Below are positions 12,901 through 25,541 of a DNA stretch of 64,000 bases, in pieces. The notes below the pieces were generated by a model. That model saw nothing but the letters and a program-made list of their open reading frames with translations, was not told where the DNA came from and made no database searches. A program made the position numbers and the translations under genes. Source of the DNA: Tubulanus polymorphus (Eukaryota; Nemertea; Palaeonemertea; Tubulaniformes; Tubulanidae). The stretch is taken from assembly GCF_964204645.1 (NCBI RefSeq), contig NC_134026.1:20230650-20294649 (forward strand). The letters are read 5' to 3'. Each line of letters begins with the position of its first letter. The first letter of the stretch is position 1.

Positions 12901-15900
12901 TGCAAAGATTACAAAAAGACGAAAAATGAATTCAAATGGGCCCTAATAAAGGCCAGAAAAGCCTGTTTGTCCCAAGTTTTCTGTGGGAGGGCCATCAGAG
13001 AACCCCATGTTCCTAATGTAGCACTCGCATTGCGTAATCTGTCCTTTTCAAATAAAGTGCCCATTCCAATTGTGGTCCGTCGTTCCTTTCAAAGAATTCT
13101 AGATCCGACCTTTATTAAGTGACGAAGAATTGAAGATGGCCTAACTTACCTTCTGATATCCGTGCACGAGAACGACGCCGAGAGTTGTCGGTTTCAGCTT
13201 ACGTCCACTCATCACCGTAACGTAGTTCCTTTCGCAGATGTTGTTGATATGAACGGGAATACTGGCATCGGTGCCGATTCCGTGCTTCTCCATCAACGTG
13301 ATCAGCTCGGACTCCGTGAGATAATCCGGAGGACTCGTCTGGCGTTCTACTAGTTTAACCTATAGCAGGTAGATAAAGATAGTGTGTACAAAGTCTGTTA
13401 AGTGACGATGAATATACCAAATTCTTCTTTCCAAAGGAAATCACGAACTAGTAAGCCGTCAAAATGTCAGAAAATAAAGCGCTAGATTTTCAACTGTTAA
13501 CTGTTGGTTTTGCTCATTAACTCTGCATACTGAGATTACCGGTAATATCAGTCTACCAGTCGTGTCAGGAATACGATGAACAAATAAGAAGAAATAAGCT
13601 ATTCATAACGCGAACACAAGACGAAAACTTCAGGGATGCGAAATCAATTCCGATACCAAGAAATAAACTGTAGTTGGGGACAACAGAATATTTTTAGGGC
13701 ATTACCATGTAAATTATAGGTTGGTATCTCATCGCAGGTATCGATCTGCAGCTTGAAACCAACCTCGCCGAAATTTTACCATCGTAGTATGAAATGAAGT
13801 CTTGGACGATCGCAATTCAACAATACCGTAGTGTATGTTGATTGTATGATTCAATGGCATTCCATTTGTGAATTCATTTTCCATTAAAAATGGATGTATT
13901 AAATGAAGCTGTGTCAAAATGCAAGTTTTTTTCATTTAATAACTTTATTTATCATGAATAATTATTCAAACTGTTATAGCAGTGAGAAGATGAACACTGT
14001 CTTTTTTGTCTGGTAGAATCAACATTTCTTGTGACCCGAAAATACTGTAGGTGGTAGAAAACTGTACTCGGCGTATAAGTCGAGGTCAATAATTTAGTGG
14101 TAAAATTAAGGATTAAAAACTCGACTTATACGCCGGTTTTTACGGTAATTGACAGAGGGGACTGATCTAGGCAGATTGATACATGCACTACAACTCTGAT
14201 GAGTCACCGCGCGAAGGCTTCGTAGATCCGTTAGTTTTCTGGAAAAAGTGTAACTGTACCTCATTTATCGAACACATTTCGTCTTTAGTGAAATTCGGTA
14301 GCGTTTCATCTTGAGTGACTGCCTGCCAGCTCATCACCGCAGTGTAACCATCCACCAGTCGGCGTTTGCCGCTACACGTGAACATTTCCTCGCCGATTTC
14401 AAACAGCACCGTCGTCTGCATGTATCTACTGTCTGGACTGACCTATAACGTGCGACGCCAAAAGGAATCATTTAAATTCAAGGATGTTTTAGAATAAAAG
14501 CCATGATGGTAAATCAGAGCGAACAGTAATACAGTATGAAGAATTATCATCTGGAATTAATAAACGGACGAATGCACAGATGGACAAGGTGATCACGATG
14601 AAATTTCTTAGACCTAAATACAACTCGGACATGAATTCTGAGCTCCACGGTATACGGCATAAAATGGCGATCACGATAATTTTCAACACTAGAATTTTTC
14701 ATGGTTTTTTTCCCATTTTTTCCACAAATTTTCAAGCAGATATCCCTTTTTCAAATGTTTCACATCAATTTAACCCAAGTAATGATACACACCGTAGCTA
14801 TGAAATGTCGTGTGATGTAGTCGTATAAACGCCACGCGTCGCCTCCCAATTCAGATTCACTAGCGGGCTTCATAGGGGTTATAGGTGGATGGTCTCCGGC
14901 GTCAACACCCTTACTATGGACGAAAACAAACCGTATCATTCACAAGATCGGATAAAATATGTTCCGAAAAGAAACAGTCAAAACTTAAAGACCATTTTGA
15001 ATCGTTCAATAGGCCTTGAACTGTAAAATCTGTTGAGCTAATCCCAAGCAACATTGCATGGCTAATTAGTAAGAAATATTAGTAAGAATTGCGATTTGCG
15101 CATAATTCTATCACAAACTCGAAATCTTACCGGGGTTTCTGTAATCCAGATGACAGCAAATCGCGAACGTATTCACCCCATTGAGAACTGGATTGTTGCG
15201 GTTTAAGCGTGCCTCTGTAGAAAATAAGATTTACAAAATCGGCCATTAAAATGTTGTCCAAAAAAGCTGTACTTGTGGCTATGAATTTCCGTTAAACTGG
15301 AACCGTAAAAGCATTATTTCGTACTTTTTCGCCATTCATTAGTCGCCCATTTCACTTACTTCAGATCGAAATTGTCCGGATAATGCGTCGTTTCTGTTCT
15401 GGGATAACTGATGTAACCTTGAGTATATAGACGCTCGGCTATCTGCATCGTATGATGAGGACTCATTCCTGAAATAGTGGCAAAAAACATTGTATTGTTT
15501 CAATCGCAATTTTACATTCACTGTTCCTTTTTATCTGCCCGTTATCTTTCAGGGCCTAGTCACATAGAGATAAGTGCGATTAACTTAATCGTTTTTTACA
15601 AAAGAAACTAATTTTTTTTCATGATAGCCGAAATAGCCGAGTTTTTGTTCAGGGCCCAGTTTCATAGACTGGGTATCAAAGTTATCCCTAGGGATAAATC
15701 GTCAATCCGGGTGACAACCACCATAGTAACAATGAGAAACCATGGTTATAACTGACAAATTTCAAAATGTTCCCAGGGACTATCTTTCTTCCACCTCTAT
15801 AAAACCCAGCCCTGGTGTTTACCTAATTTAGAACTTCCTACTCGCAGCAATTCCACTGTATTCAGAGCGAGCGGACGAGTTTTCGTTTTTTCTTTCTGTA

Positions 15901-18900
15901 CGATATCGACAACTCTGAAATGAGAAATCAATTGATATGAACGATTCCTTCACTAGCAATTGAACTACACTTACCAATTACTCTTTTAAATCCCTTTAAC
16001 CACCCAGCATCACTCAAGGCCCAGTTTCATGAAGAAATTGCACTCTAATTTTTGGTTTAGTTGTTATTTGCCACTCGGTAAGAGGCTTTTAGCCTACAAT
16101 CAGTCGCCTCGATGTCCCACTATTCAATTCAAGTTCAATTTGCAGGAGGAGACTGGTAAACGTACTGTCTGGCTTCCCAAACTTTATCAAGTGTGTGAAG
16201 TTTATGAAACTATTTACAGATGGGGCCCAAGACAACCCTGTTTGGTAATGGGGACAACGATTCAAACTTAACCATCTTGAGCTTAAGACTTTTTTCATGA
16301 AACTGGAATCAATACATTTTCGGCATGTTTAAACCACTCACCCACTGTTCGCATCTCTACGCAAAATACAATTTTTTTCAGTTTTTTTTTCTTTCGATCA
16401 GGACCCAGTTCTACAGTTCTGTGTTAAGATTTGACTCAGAGAGCTAACTCCTCAAAAATGAAATAACTCTATCTCTCTGAGTCAATTCTAACTCGCGACC
16501 GCGGAACTGGATCCTGATAATCTTCGATGCGGACGCCTTAGATAATAGTTTTACATTAACAGTAATCGGGTCGTTTTTCGTTTACCTTGCTGCCTCGGCT
16601 CCTTTGATGATATTGAGAAACATTTGAGCGACTTCTTTATCGAAACTACGAACGCGATCCCAATCAATCGACAGAACCCGGCCTTGTGGATGGGCCACCT
16701 GAAAATGGCGTGAAGACGGAAATAAAGCGACAGTTTTTGTAAATAAATGATCAATTGACATTTTTCAACACTGTTGTCCCTTTTCATTCACTGCCATACG
16801 ATAGAGAGGGAAATAATTTTGCCGTTCAATAATTCTTCTCCCAGTAGCCTCTCCTGACAGGGATCAGGATTTATCTCTTTCGACCAAAATTGTGATTCAA
16901 ATAATTCTGCCAGCCAGTGCTTTATAGTTCATATCGCAAATGAAACATTACTTTCACAACAGATACGGAGATAAAGCCTGTTAATATTTCATTTCAAGAT
17001 AAAGCAAAATTACCAACTAGGGGTCCAGGGACACCATGCCCACTTGGGAAGTGGTTTCAAATGCTCAACAATCTAACAATTTCAATATTCAACGCCCTCT
17101 GGTGACCATATACAAACTTGAAACTCAATACAATCATAAAACATGTCAGCAGCTACGATTTTGTAATTGATTGTGATAACAAAAAATGCCTCGTTACTAA
17201 TTTAATATGGAAATACTAAGTTAATCTACTATTCAACGCCCCCTGGTGACCATATTCAAAACCCAATAACCTTGTAACTCACCATATTCATAGAACATGT
17301 CATGAACTACAACTTTGCAATTGATCATGGTAACAAAATATGCCTAGGTACCAATATAATAAGGAAATACCAGGTTATTCTACTATTCAACCCCCCTGGT
17401 GACCATATAGAATAACTAATTTCCTTAAAACTCACCACAATCATAGATGATGTCATGAGCTACAACTTTGCAATTGATTGCGGTAACAAAATATGTACAA
17501 ATTGGTACAAATATAATATAGAAATACTAAGATATTGTATTATTCAACGCCCCCTGGTGGCCATATACAAAAAACAATGAACTTGAAACTCACCCCAATC
17601 ATAGAACACGTTATACGCTACAACTTTCTAATTCATTGTTGTAACAAAATATGCTTAGGTAACAATATAATGTCGAAAAACTTTTTCCCACCTACGAATG
17701 AGTACTAATGACACCAAGATGGCCGCCAATTGCGTCATAATAAGCGGATCAAAAATACCTATCTCAGGTATAAAACATCCCTTTACAAAGAATACCCATC
17801 ACAAATTGCAATGAGAAATGGCAAACCAGTAGGAAGCTACAGGACCTAGAATTCTGGTCAAAATTGACATTTTTGGGCACTAAAAAGGTCATAGGACGGC
17901 CATCTTGAGTCAGATGGACCCAATTTTTCTTATGCTGATGGGCCCTTGGTAGATTCAAATATATTCGAAAGATCAAGGTAATTGATCATATCGTCTTGAT
18001 ATCGTCTCAATTTCCCTCGTAAACTTCGAAAATGTGTAAAAAGTGCTGATTTTGGCGAACAACAATGGCTGCCAGTCGGCCATCTTGATTCTGATAGGGC
18101 CAGTTTTTGGGCTGAAGATGTGTCTAGGGTAGATACATGTATAAACCAAATATCAAGACATTACCTTGAAGCGTCTTCATAACTTCCCAAAATAACTGGA
18201 TTCCGTCTACGGACGGACGACGGACGAAAAGTGAACGCAATAGCCCGCTGGGACTCAAGTCCCAAGTGGGCTAAAAAGGTGGAAAATTCATGGTCTGTGT
18301 ATCGAGATGGATAGGCAGTGAAATAGTTAAGCAGGTTCACGTACCTGAACTTGCAAAACCCAAAATGGCTCGGGTTTAAATGATTGTATCTTATCGTGTC
18401 TTTCGACACAGAATCCGAGGGTCGGGGTCTGACATGGTCCGTACGATATCAACGTGCTGTCCAAATCGCCATATTTACCCTGAATGAAAATAAATCACGA
18501 AACAACTAGACGCTTTAGAAAGAAATGGATGTTTGCATGAGATATAATTCACACTAATCGCAGGAGCCATGATTCCTAATAATAATAATAATTCATTTAT
18601 TTCTATTAAGCAGTAAATCGATTCTAGGACAATTGCCCTCCCCCCCAAATAAAATCCTTTTTGATTTGGATTAACACCACCTAAATAATTTACTTAGAAA
18701 TTCATTTGCATATTATTGAATATAGATTTATGAGATATAGAATACTGATATTGTTTGCAGATCAAAGACTTTAAATCAGTCCTTGAGTAATCAGAATTCG
18801 CCGACCAAATCAAAGGAAACTTAACTAGTCCACTTATTAGTGCATTATTTGGCTAATTTAGTGTAACTTAAGCCAATAAAAAACTTTAAATCAGTCCTAG

Positions 18901-21590
18901 AGTAATTAGCTGCACTTATTAGCTAGAGTTAGTTCACTTTGTCTAATTAATTAGAAGTAAATATCTGTGTAACTTTAAGATTAAAAAGATTTAATTGGGG
19001 GGGCCAACTGTCCTAGGGGGGCAATTATCCGGGGACAATCATCCGGGGGCAATTGTCCTGATACCCGTTAAATCTCATGACGACTCACAGCACTATACAG
19101 AAAAATATTCAACATTCCAGATAGTTTAAAATACAATATTCCCTTGGGTTAAAACATTTCAGTTATATCAAGTGTTATATCAATTTAGTTTTTGGCTTTA
19201 TTTGTAGTTGTAGTTTTATTATAGGAGGTAATAGGCGTAGCCCGATGTTACATCATGGCTTGAACCTCTGAATAACGAATACTTTTTGCTCGGTCCCACA
19301 GGCATTCATTGTAGAGAGGTTTTACCGTATTCGAACTCCCGAGCGAGGACTCACCTGAAAATATTTCGTTTGGAATCGCGTGAAAGCGCAGCCTACGCGC
19401 AAATCGAGCTCTTGACGCGCGTCGACCGACAACGCTTCGTTCTGATTCGGCGATCCGAGATTGTTCATCGCGCGTTTGATATCCGTTTCGGTGATTGCAC
19501 TAAATTTTGCGCGGAAAATCGTCTAAAAAGCGAGAGGAAAATAAATGCTGTATCTAGCGAACATTTCGGTGCCGCCGCAGCGCATGGAATTGAATCTAAC
19601 TTCGGGGCCTAGTTTCATGAAAAAGTGTAAGCCTAAAACGATTAAGTTTGAATTGTTGTCCTCACTGAAGAAAACATGAAGTAACCAATAACAATTAAAC
19701 CAAAGATTTGAGTTCAACTTTTTTGTGAAACTGTACCCAGTTATATTTGTCTAGGACCAGTCGCTCAAAGGTTGGTTAGGCTAAACTAACTAGTGGATAA
19801 CTGACCACAAGGGCTCATAGGGCTTAAAACCCTGGCTTGAACTTTCTTTCCGAATTGAGCCCCCTGCGAACTAACATAGTGACAATCAAAGCTGCACTGT
19901 TATAATCATGTTATCTAGGCCTATATGAGTTCCTAACCAACTTAAGCAACTGGCCCCATGTCTCAATGGTTAGTTTGCCGAGATCATTTGCCAGAAGTTC
20001 CAAAACAAGATGCTAAATCCAGCCTCACTCCACGCGTAAAACGCATTGGTGAAGTAAATGGCCTTCTATTCAACTGACATCTAAGACATAAGCTTAAACT
20101 TTCTCCTGTTAAGGATCAGTTGAGAATCACAATATCCGTAATAAGACGATGAGTAAAAATCCTACAATAAATGTATGTGGATATCTAAAAGGTTTAAGAA
20201 TTAGAAATATTTTGGCTGGTTGCTACCACCCTTATTCAGCCATTTTAGACTGAGGAAGGGTGATAGAACCATCCGAAATTAACTTTTTAGATTCATTCAT
20301 TTATTGTGGGATTTTAACTCATCGTAAACTATATAAGTATGTACCTGTCCGCTATTGTTTCGATTCATTACATGTTTCACGGCATCGATGACTTCAAAGC
20401 AGATATTTTCACCTTCTTTGTCGCAATCCAACCAAAGTACTAGATAATCGCTGCCACGGCCCTGATCAGAATAATTCATGATTGAAAATGAAAGTTTTCG
20501 AATTGAAATCTTGATGAACTCGAGAAAGATAGCCCAGTGTTCTCCTGATGCTGGAATCTTAAAGGGACTGTATTATGACAGCAAGGCTTTCAATTCCCCC
20601 CCCCCCCCAAAAAAAAAAATACAGAAAAAATCAAAGCTTACTTTAGGTGTAATCTTCTATTTTGCCCAATAGCTCACTATGTTTCAAAGCAAATATAAGC
20701 ATTGATAGATAAGATCCACTGTGGTAGGGGCAGATGATATTTTATAGGCCTAAGGGGTAGATCTTCACAGGGGGGTGGATGTAAAAGGCAAAGGGGTGGC
20801 CACCCTCTATAACCTTAAGTGGAGAACACTAAATCATATGTGTGTACTGTAAATTTGACTGTACAGGACTTTACCTCTTTTTCTAAGAAACTTGGCATAT
20901 GTAGATTGGCAGTAGCTTCTTTTTTCTGAGTAGGCGCTGTGAACAATTCAGCCTAAAATAACACCATATAGACCAATATGATAGATTTAATATTTGGAAA
21001 TTTACATCGGGACAGCCGACGTCACGGCAATCCTGAAGATGCATTCGGGAATTTGTGGCAGAGCGCCGATGACAGCATTTAGAGGACGTATTTCCAGTTC
21101 CTTTATAAATTAACCAACTTCAACAATCATTGCCTGTCGCGGCTTCAAGTAGTTAGTTACCGTAGCGACTGCAGTTTAGGTGTCCCTAATGGTTATGTCC
21201 CTAACCTAACCATAACACTATTCTTTAATGACACTAGCGCCACATAGTGGAAAGGTGACCTAAACTGCAGTTAGACCCTGGCGAGACTTGTACTACGAAT
21301 TAAAACGAAATGATAGATGATAGGATAGGACAGCAAATACCGCTAGGCTTACTTACTGGATCCACTTTATCCCAGTTGTTATACTTTCCGATGAAATCAA
21401 GTGTCATCACATGTCCGCAAACAGATGTCATTTTAAAACGGACAGTTTCCCCGTTCAGTTTGCCGGTCCATTCATGAACCGAACAGGCGCCGTTCGATCC
21501 CTTCCGAGATTTTACATCTCCGTTCGACAGTATTTTAGCGAGCGACTGCGCCAACGACGGCTTCTCCGCCACCATCAACGCCGTCTTCAT
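9961..21590 (-). CDS. TOP3B: DNA/RNA topoisomerase 3-beta, complete, 17 coding exons
   Basis: Type IA topoisomerase that passes single strands of DNA and, in this subfamily, RNA; its known partner is TDRD3. Exons: 21590-21357, 20952-20875, 20461-20345, 19522-19355, 18479-18345, 16698-16586, 15914-15823, 15468-15360, 15214-15131, 14913-14793, 14442-14260, 13359-13150, 12770-12553, 11678-11498, 11379-11180, 10756-10651, 10143-9961. Phases all agree and sum to 843 aa (human about 862). The TOPRIM part shows AEKPSLAQ near the start and D116-x-D118-x-E120 (LDCDKEGE). The catalytic tyrosine is Y334 in [10 protein letters not shown]. The C-terminal third has four or more CxxC zinc-binding pairs (CGKC, CSCC, CPYC, CNEC, CTQC, CVYC) and ends in a run of seven RG dipeptides, the RNA-binding RGG box. 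The ATG at 21590 matches the family start. Intron 5 carries a 1.2-kb transposon. Confidence 0.97.
15648..16312. repeat. two MITE-like elements, GGGCCCAGTTTCAT termini
   Basis: In the introns flanking TOP3B exon 7. One element starts near 15651 (GGGCCCAGTTTCATAGAC) and ends near 15815. The second runs about 16018-16312, from GGCCCAGTTTCATGAA to TTCATGAAACTGG, with clear inverted ends. Related copies are at 19606-19741 and 37811-37948. Boundaries are by eye. Confidence 0.5.
16400..16516. repeat. MITE-like element, GGACCCAGTT/AACTGGATCC ends
   Basis: Lies in TOP3B intron 6 next to exon 6. Its ends are inverted repeats and its internal blocks GACTCAGAGAG and CTCTCTGAGTC pair with each other. It is the same family as the copy at 6490. 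Confidence 0.6.
17013..18256. mobile_element. roughly 1.2-kb non-autonomous transposon, copy 1, with tandem CTCF-like units
   Basis: Starts near GGGGTCCAGGGACACCATG and ends near GTCCCAAGTGGGCTAAAAA. GCCCACTTGGGA at the left end is repeated inverted at the right end. The left half holds four ~150-bp tandem units starting near 17091, 17235, 17389 and 17546, each carrying a CCCCCTGGTGRCC-type core. The right half is unique and finishes in a GGACGGACGACGGACG tail. No transposase is encoded. A near-identical copy is at 49925-51136 and a partial one at about 48760-49250. It sits in TOP3B intron 5. Confidence 0.8.
19606..19957. repeat. two short inverted-repeat elements
   Basis: 19606-19741 has ends GGGGCCTAGTTTCATGAAAAA and TTTTTGTGAAACTGTACCC. 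19752-19957 starts GGACCAGTCGCTCAAAGGTT and ends AACTTAAGCAACTGGCCCC. They lie side by side between TOP3B exons 3 and 4 and belong to two of the four families that share a GGNCCAGTT edge. Confidence 0.55.
20188..20292 (+). repeat. hammerhead-like inverted-repeat segment
   Basis: TCTAAAAGGTTTAA at about 20188 can pair with TTAACTTTTTAGA at about 20279. Between them are a TGGCTG/CAGCCA hairpin, then CTGAGGA, a GGGTG/CATCC hairpin and GAAA. That order recalls a hammerhead ribozyme, but the cleavage-site position does not fit cleanly. It lies in TOP3B intron 3. Confidence 0.3.
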
Positions 21591-21889
21591 CTTCAATTTC
21601 TTTCAAAGCGAGCTCGATAACGCGAAAAAACCATCAAATTGGGCTATAAATATGAAATTCTTTCAGAGAAGTACCCTTGAGTGGATGCCAGTACCGCCGG
21701 GATTCCACGCTAGATGGCGTCATCATCAAAGTGGGTTCGAATCCGGGAAAAACTATTGGTGCCAAGCGTACGGAAGCCCAGGGCGAACTCTTTTATCAGA
21801 TCGGAGAATCCGTTTGCCTCCAATCGTACTCTTTTATTGGTCACGTGACTTTTTGGAGTCTCCGAAACCTCCTTTCTGTCGAGGTGGTG

Positions 21890-22090
21890 TACGGAAGCCC
21901 CTAGGTGACATAAGAGATAATTTTTTTCATAATTTCGACTTAATAAGTCGAATTTCGACAAAATATGTCGAATTTCTACATAATAAGTCGAATTTCGTGT
22001 TAATTAAGTCGAAATTCGTGTTAATTAAGTCGAATTTCGACATCGAAATTGTGAAAAAATTTTCTCGTATGTCACCTAGGGGCTTCCGTA
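21890..22090. mobile_element. MITE with ~23-bp terminal inverted repeats
   Basis: Begins TACGGAAGCCCCTAGGTGAC and ends with the exact reverse complement of that sequence. The inside is a series of AAGTCGAATTTCGAC palindromic units repeated about five times. Related ACGGAAGCCC sequence also lies just left at about 21770. It is about 300 bases upstream of the TOP3B start codon. Confidence 0.8.
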
Positions 22091-25000
22091 CTAGCGAGTG
22101 TTCTGGTCTGCATTACACAGCGACTCGGTTCAACATAAAATTCCTTTAATCCTAAAACATTCCTGCCAGGCCGAAATTTCTTTTTGAAAATACTTTAATT
22201 TGAACAAAATGATCGAATCTCCTTCCATTTTAAGTATCAGGCAATGAGTTATCCAATTTTGTAGTGTGAATAACCAGGAATGACTGATCTGTAGGGTTCC
22301 TTCAGGAGTTTGACCTAATTTGGATGCATTATTTTAGGGTATAGGTTCACCAATATTCAGTGTAGAGGGCCTACTATCAAAGAATAGTAAGAATAACTTT
22401 CAGGTTGAAATTCTGTGGTTTCCATGTTCCTTAGTTTTTGAAGGGCTATATTACAGGTAAATAGGATATTATTGCTAATTATTGTCAAAGGAAAATTTGA
22501 TAAGAAAGGATTCGAGACGATATTTTTCAGAAAGTTGGACTTTACTGGGAGACTATTTGGATTCAGGATAAGCAGCTGGGCTAGAACTAATATTCTAGAT
22601 CACGAAATACGACACAAGACCCGAGATTTTGCAAAAAAGGAAAGAAATCAACCAAAAAAATGCATTGAAAGGACAAACATTTTCATAGAACAATATTGTG
22701 TGTATTCTTTAACTGCTTGCTATTGAAATATATACAAAAAAACTCAACTAATCTATAAGATCAACTAGAAAATATTTCTCTTCTTGGAAGCAATCTCTGG
22801 TTGAAGAATAAGTGTTTTGCAAGCCATATCACACAAGACGATTTGGCTCAGACCAGATCAAGCCCAATTTGGCCAGTGCCTAAATTACTGTCACTGCTAT
22901 AATGCTATCTAACTGATGCTGAGGTCAGGGAGGCCACTTCCAGAACTAAAAGCATTCACATGGAATAATTGAACCTGTGATAGAATAAGGCACTGGCCTG
23001 GTCCGGACGATTGTGGTCATCTTAAGATTTTTTTACACATGCCAAATGGGCAAGGGACCATTTAACAGGCAGGGGACCATTTGGCACCAGGTGCAGTTGA
23101 TGCAGGCCTAATCTGGCACGAGCCAAAACCACTCGGGTGATCAGCTCTTGGTAATAAAAACTCATTTTCAGTTAGTGTCAAGCTCATATCATCAGATGAG
23201 CTGCGAAATATCCGATTGTGAAACTTAAGTCTGGATACTTAGAACTCTCTTATAACTAGTCAGTTCATCAAAACACGCGTGAACTTTCTAAACATCAATT
23301 CGACCAACACTGCTGTCTAGCATGCATCAATACGAGCCTTATAGATACTGATGGGATACCAGCAAGGCCGAAGGAAGTGAGGATTAGGCGATAATCCGTA
23401 ATGATCGCCAGACGCACTGGGTTACCACACTTCGATTTCCTTCTACATTTCAATTAAATACGAATCAACTGTTTTAATTAGTAAATAAATTTTCAGTAAA
23501 ATCTTTACCATAACCCCAGTGAGAAAGCGAATCTTTTATCTATCCAATGAGTTGTTGTTAATTTTCGGATTTGGCAGCCTAAAAATCAAGTTCAAATTTC
23601 GTCAAAAATGAAAAGATTTTCACTACTAATAACCCAGTGTTTTGTTGCGCCACCTGGTGAGCAGTTTTGAGGCAGAGATTGTTCAAAACCTGTCATAGGC
23701 TTGGTACATCTAGTCTATCTATCTATCCATCTATCTAGTTTAATATGAGTTACAAAATATTGGTTACATGAATTACAAACAAAATCTGTAAACATTTTCC
23801 ATTAACACAAAACATATTCTTAATTCTAAATAAAAACATTTACCAGTAGGTAAAGCGTTCCAACTTAGGAACTCGTCAAGTCAAGTATGCAGTTAAAATG
23901 TACACTTCGTATCAAAAATGTTGACAAAAGTTTAATACTTTCAAAAATTATAGCAAAGTCGAGCAAGTAAAAAGATATGAGCATTGTTCTTAACCCTTAA
24001 GCAACTATGTCGCCTGGGCGCTCGAATACATAGTGGAACTTCCTTACACCTATTCATTGGATATAACAAATATAGAATTTTGTCCCAAGTAAGACCATTT
24101 TATCAGATTCGGTTAGGCCACACAAAGAAATACCCTAATTTCTCAGATTTTTTCTGGAAAGTGACAAAGGCGGGCAAATTTTTTATCGCTTTTCTTAAAT
24201 AAAAAAGTTGAAATAAAAAGCTCAACCTGAGACTTATAGAACAGACGCGGGAGGGAAGTTCTTTTTTTCAACCAATGCGAAACAAATGCCAGCAATGCAA
24301 GTAGAACATATGCAAAAAACTGTATTTAGAATTAAGTGGCTCCCCAAAAACTATAAAATCAAACCGTATCAACTCATTTGATCGAAACTGAGACAATTGC
24401 TTTCGCTATTTTCACGCTTCCTCGAAATGAAGTATAAGGCAACGAACCTGGCGCTGTTTTTGTCACTGTAAATGTGGATTACCAGGAGTACGTCGAGGAT
24501 GAGCATATAAACGCAGAAAGAACTGGAATGAAGCAAAGCCTCGAATGCCCCGGCCTGAAATTCACCGCTGCGTGAAGTTACAGGGTTTGTGGTAAATGTA
24601 TTAGAAATAATTTCTATAATTATTTCTATAAGAATGATATGAGACCATGTGTACTAAGCGTAAAAAATCGATCAATAGTTGCAGCCTCTAGGCTGTTTTT
24701 CCCGGATGGCCACAATTTGAATTGGTCAACAATTGCTAGGGTTAATTCGGAATCGTCGATCCGAAATCTAATTCAATTTGCACAAAATATTTGGTCCATT
24801 TAACCTGGAACCATGTAAACTATTATGCAAAATTCGGATTTTACTTAAATCTGGGCACAGTCCTTAGTAATCCGAATTAAGTGAGTTTTATTGTATGACC
24901 ATTCGAAGGCTAAACTGAAGATTATGACCATATCTAGCTCACTTCTTTGAATACTTGTTCATTTATGTAACAATACGCAGCCTGGATCCACCCTCGTGGA

Positions 25001-25332
25001 TCCCCAGTGCAGTGTCAAGTGTTGACAATCACTTTTTCAAGTGTGGCAACGAAATGACCAATGTCTGGCGTTAGTAGTGCTCATATAAGTAAATATTTCA
25101 ATTAAAAACAAGGCGAATGCAATCCTGGACCATGAATTGAAAGGCACGTCCAACCAGGAGCAGATCCGGGCTGCATATTGAAACCAGCATTAGTAGGCTA
25201 CAAAAGGCCTTCGTCTTTAAAATCGAAGCATCGCATTTTTATTTTCTAAAAATGCTCTTAGGCATCTCAAAAACAATTTTTTTCAATACGAACAATATAA
25301 GAATAAAAGCTCGAGCTTAGCACGCGGGATAT

Positions 25333-25431
25333 AGTCAACCCCCGATGTATTTGTATTGAGATGTACATCACGAAAAACCTGGAGATAGGTGGGGGTGGCA
25401 GTATATGGGAGGGCGTTATCGGGGGTTGACT
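25333..25431. mobile_element. ~100-bp element with 14-bp inverted ends
   Basis: AGTCAACCCCCGAT at 25333-25346 is matched by ATCGGGGGTTGACT at 25418-25431. The inside shows no coding potential. Confidence 0.7.
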
Positions 25432-25460
25432 GTCAATGTGTTTTCAAAGCGAGCCATCAA

Positions 25461-25541
25461 AAAAATATTTGTATCATCTACATCGTAGCAATTCTTATTA
25501 AAAAAAATATTTGTATCATCTACATCGTAGCAATTCTTATT
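25461..25541. repeat. two-copy direct repeat, 42-bp period
   Basis: The block AAATATTTGTATCATCTACA and what follows (through CAATTCTTATT) occurs twice back to back with no differences in the shared ~39 bases, so the duplication is recent. Confidence 0.85.

Noticed and set aside
12835-13122. 95-codon plus-strand frame inside a TOP3B intron
   Set aside because: No recognisable family, antisense to an intron whose flanking exons are certain, and Lys/Phe-rich as expected of AT-rich noise.
17091-17700. Could the ~150-bp units be a CRISPR array?
   Set aside because: Units are similar along their whole length with no repeat/spacer pattern, and this is animal DNA.
21652-22149. 165-codon plus-strand frame
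   Set aside because: It runs through the palindromic MITE at 21890-22090; the repeated KSNFVLIKS-like phrase is the translated repeat unit.
24438-24575. Short plus-strand frame with balanced composition (PGAVFVTVNVDYQEYVEDE)
   Set aside because: Composition is protein-like, but there is no start, no second exon and no family, so I could not support a gene.
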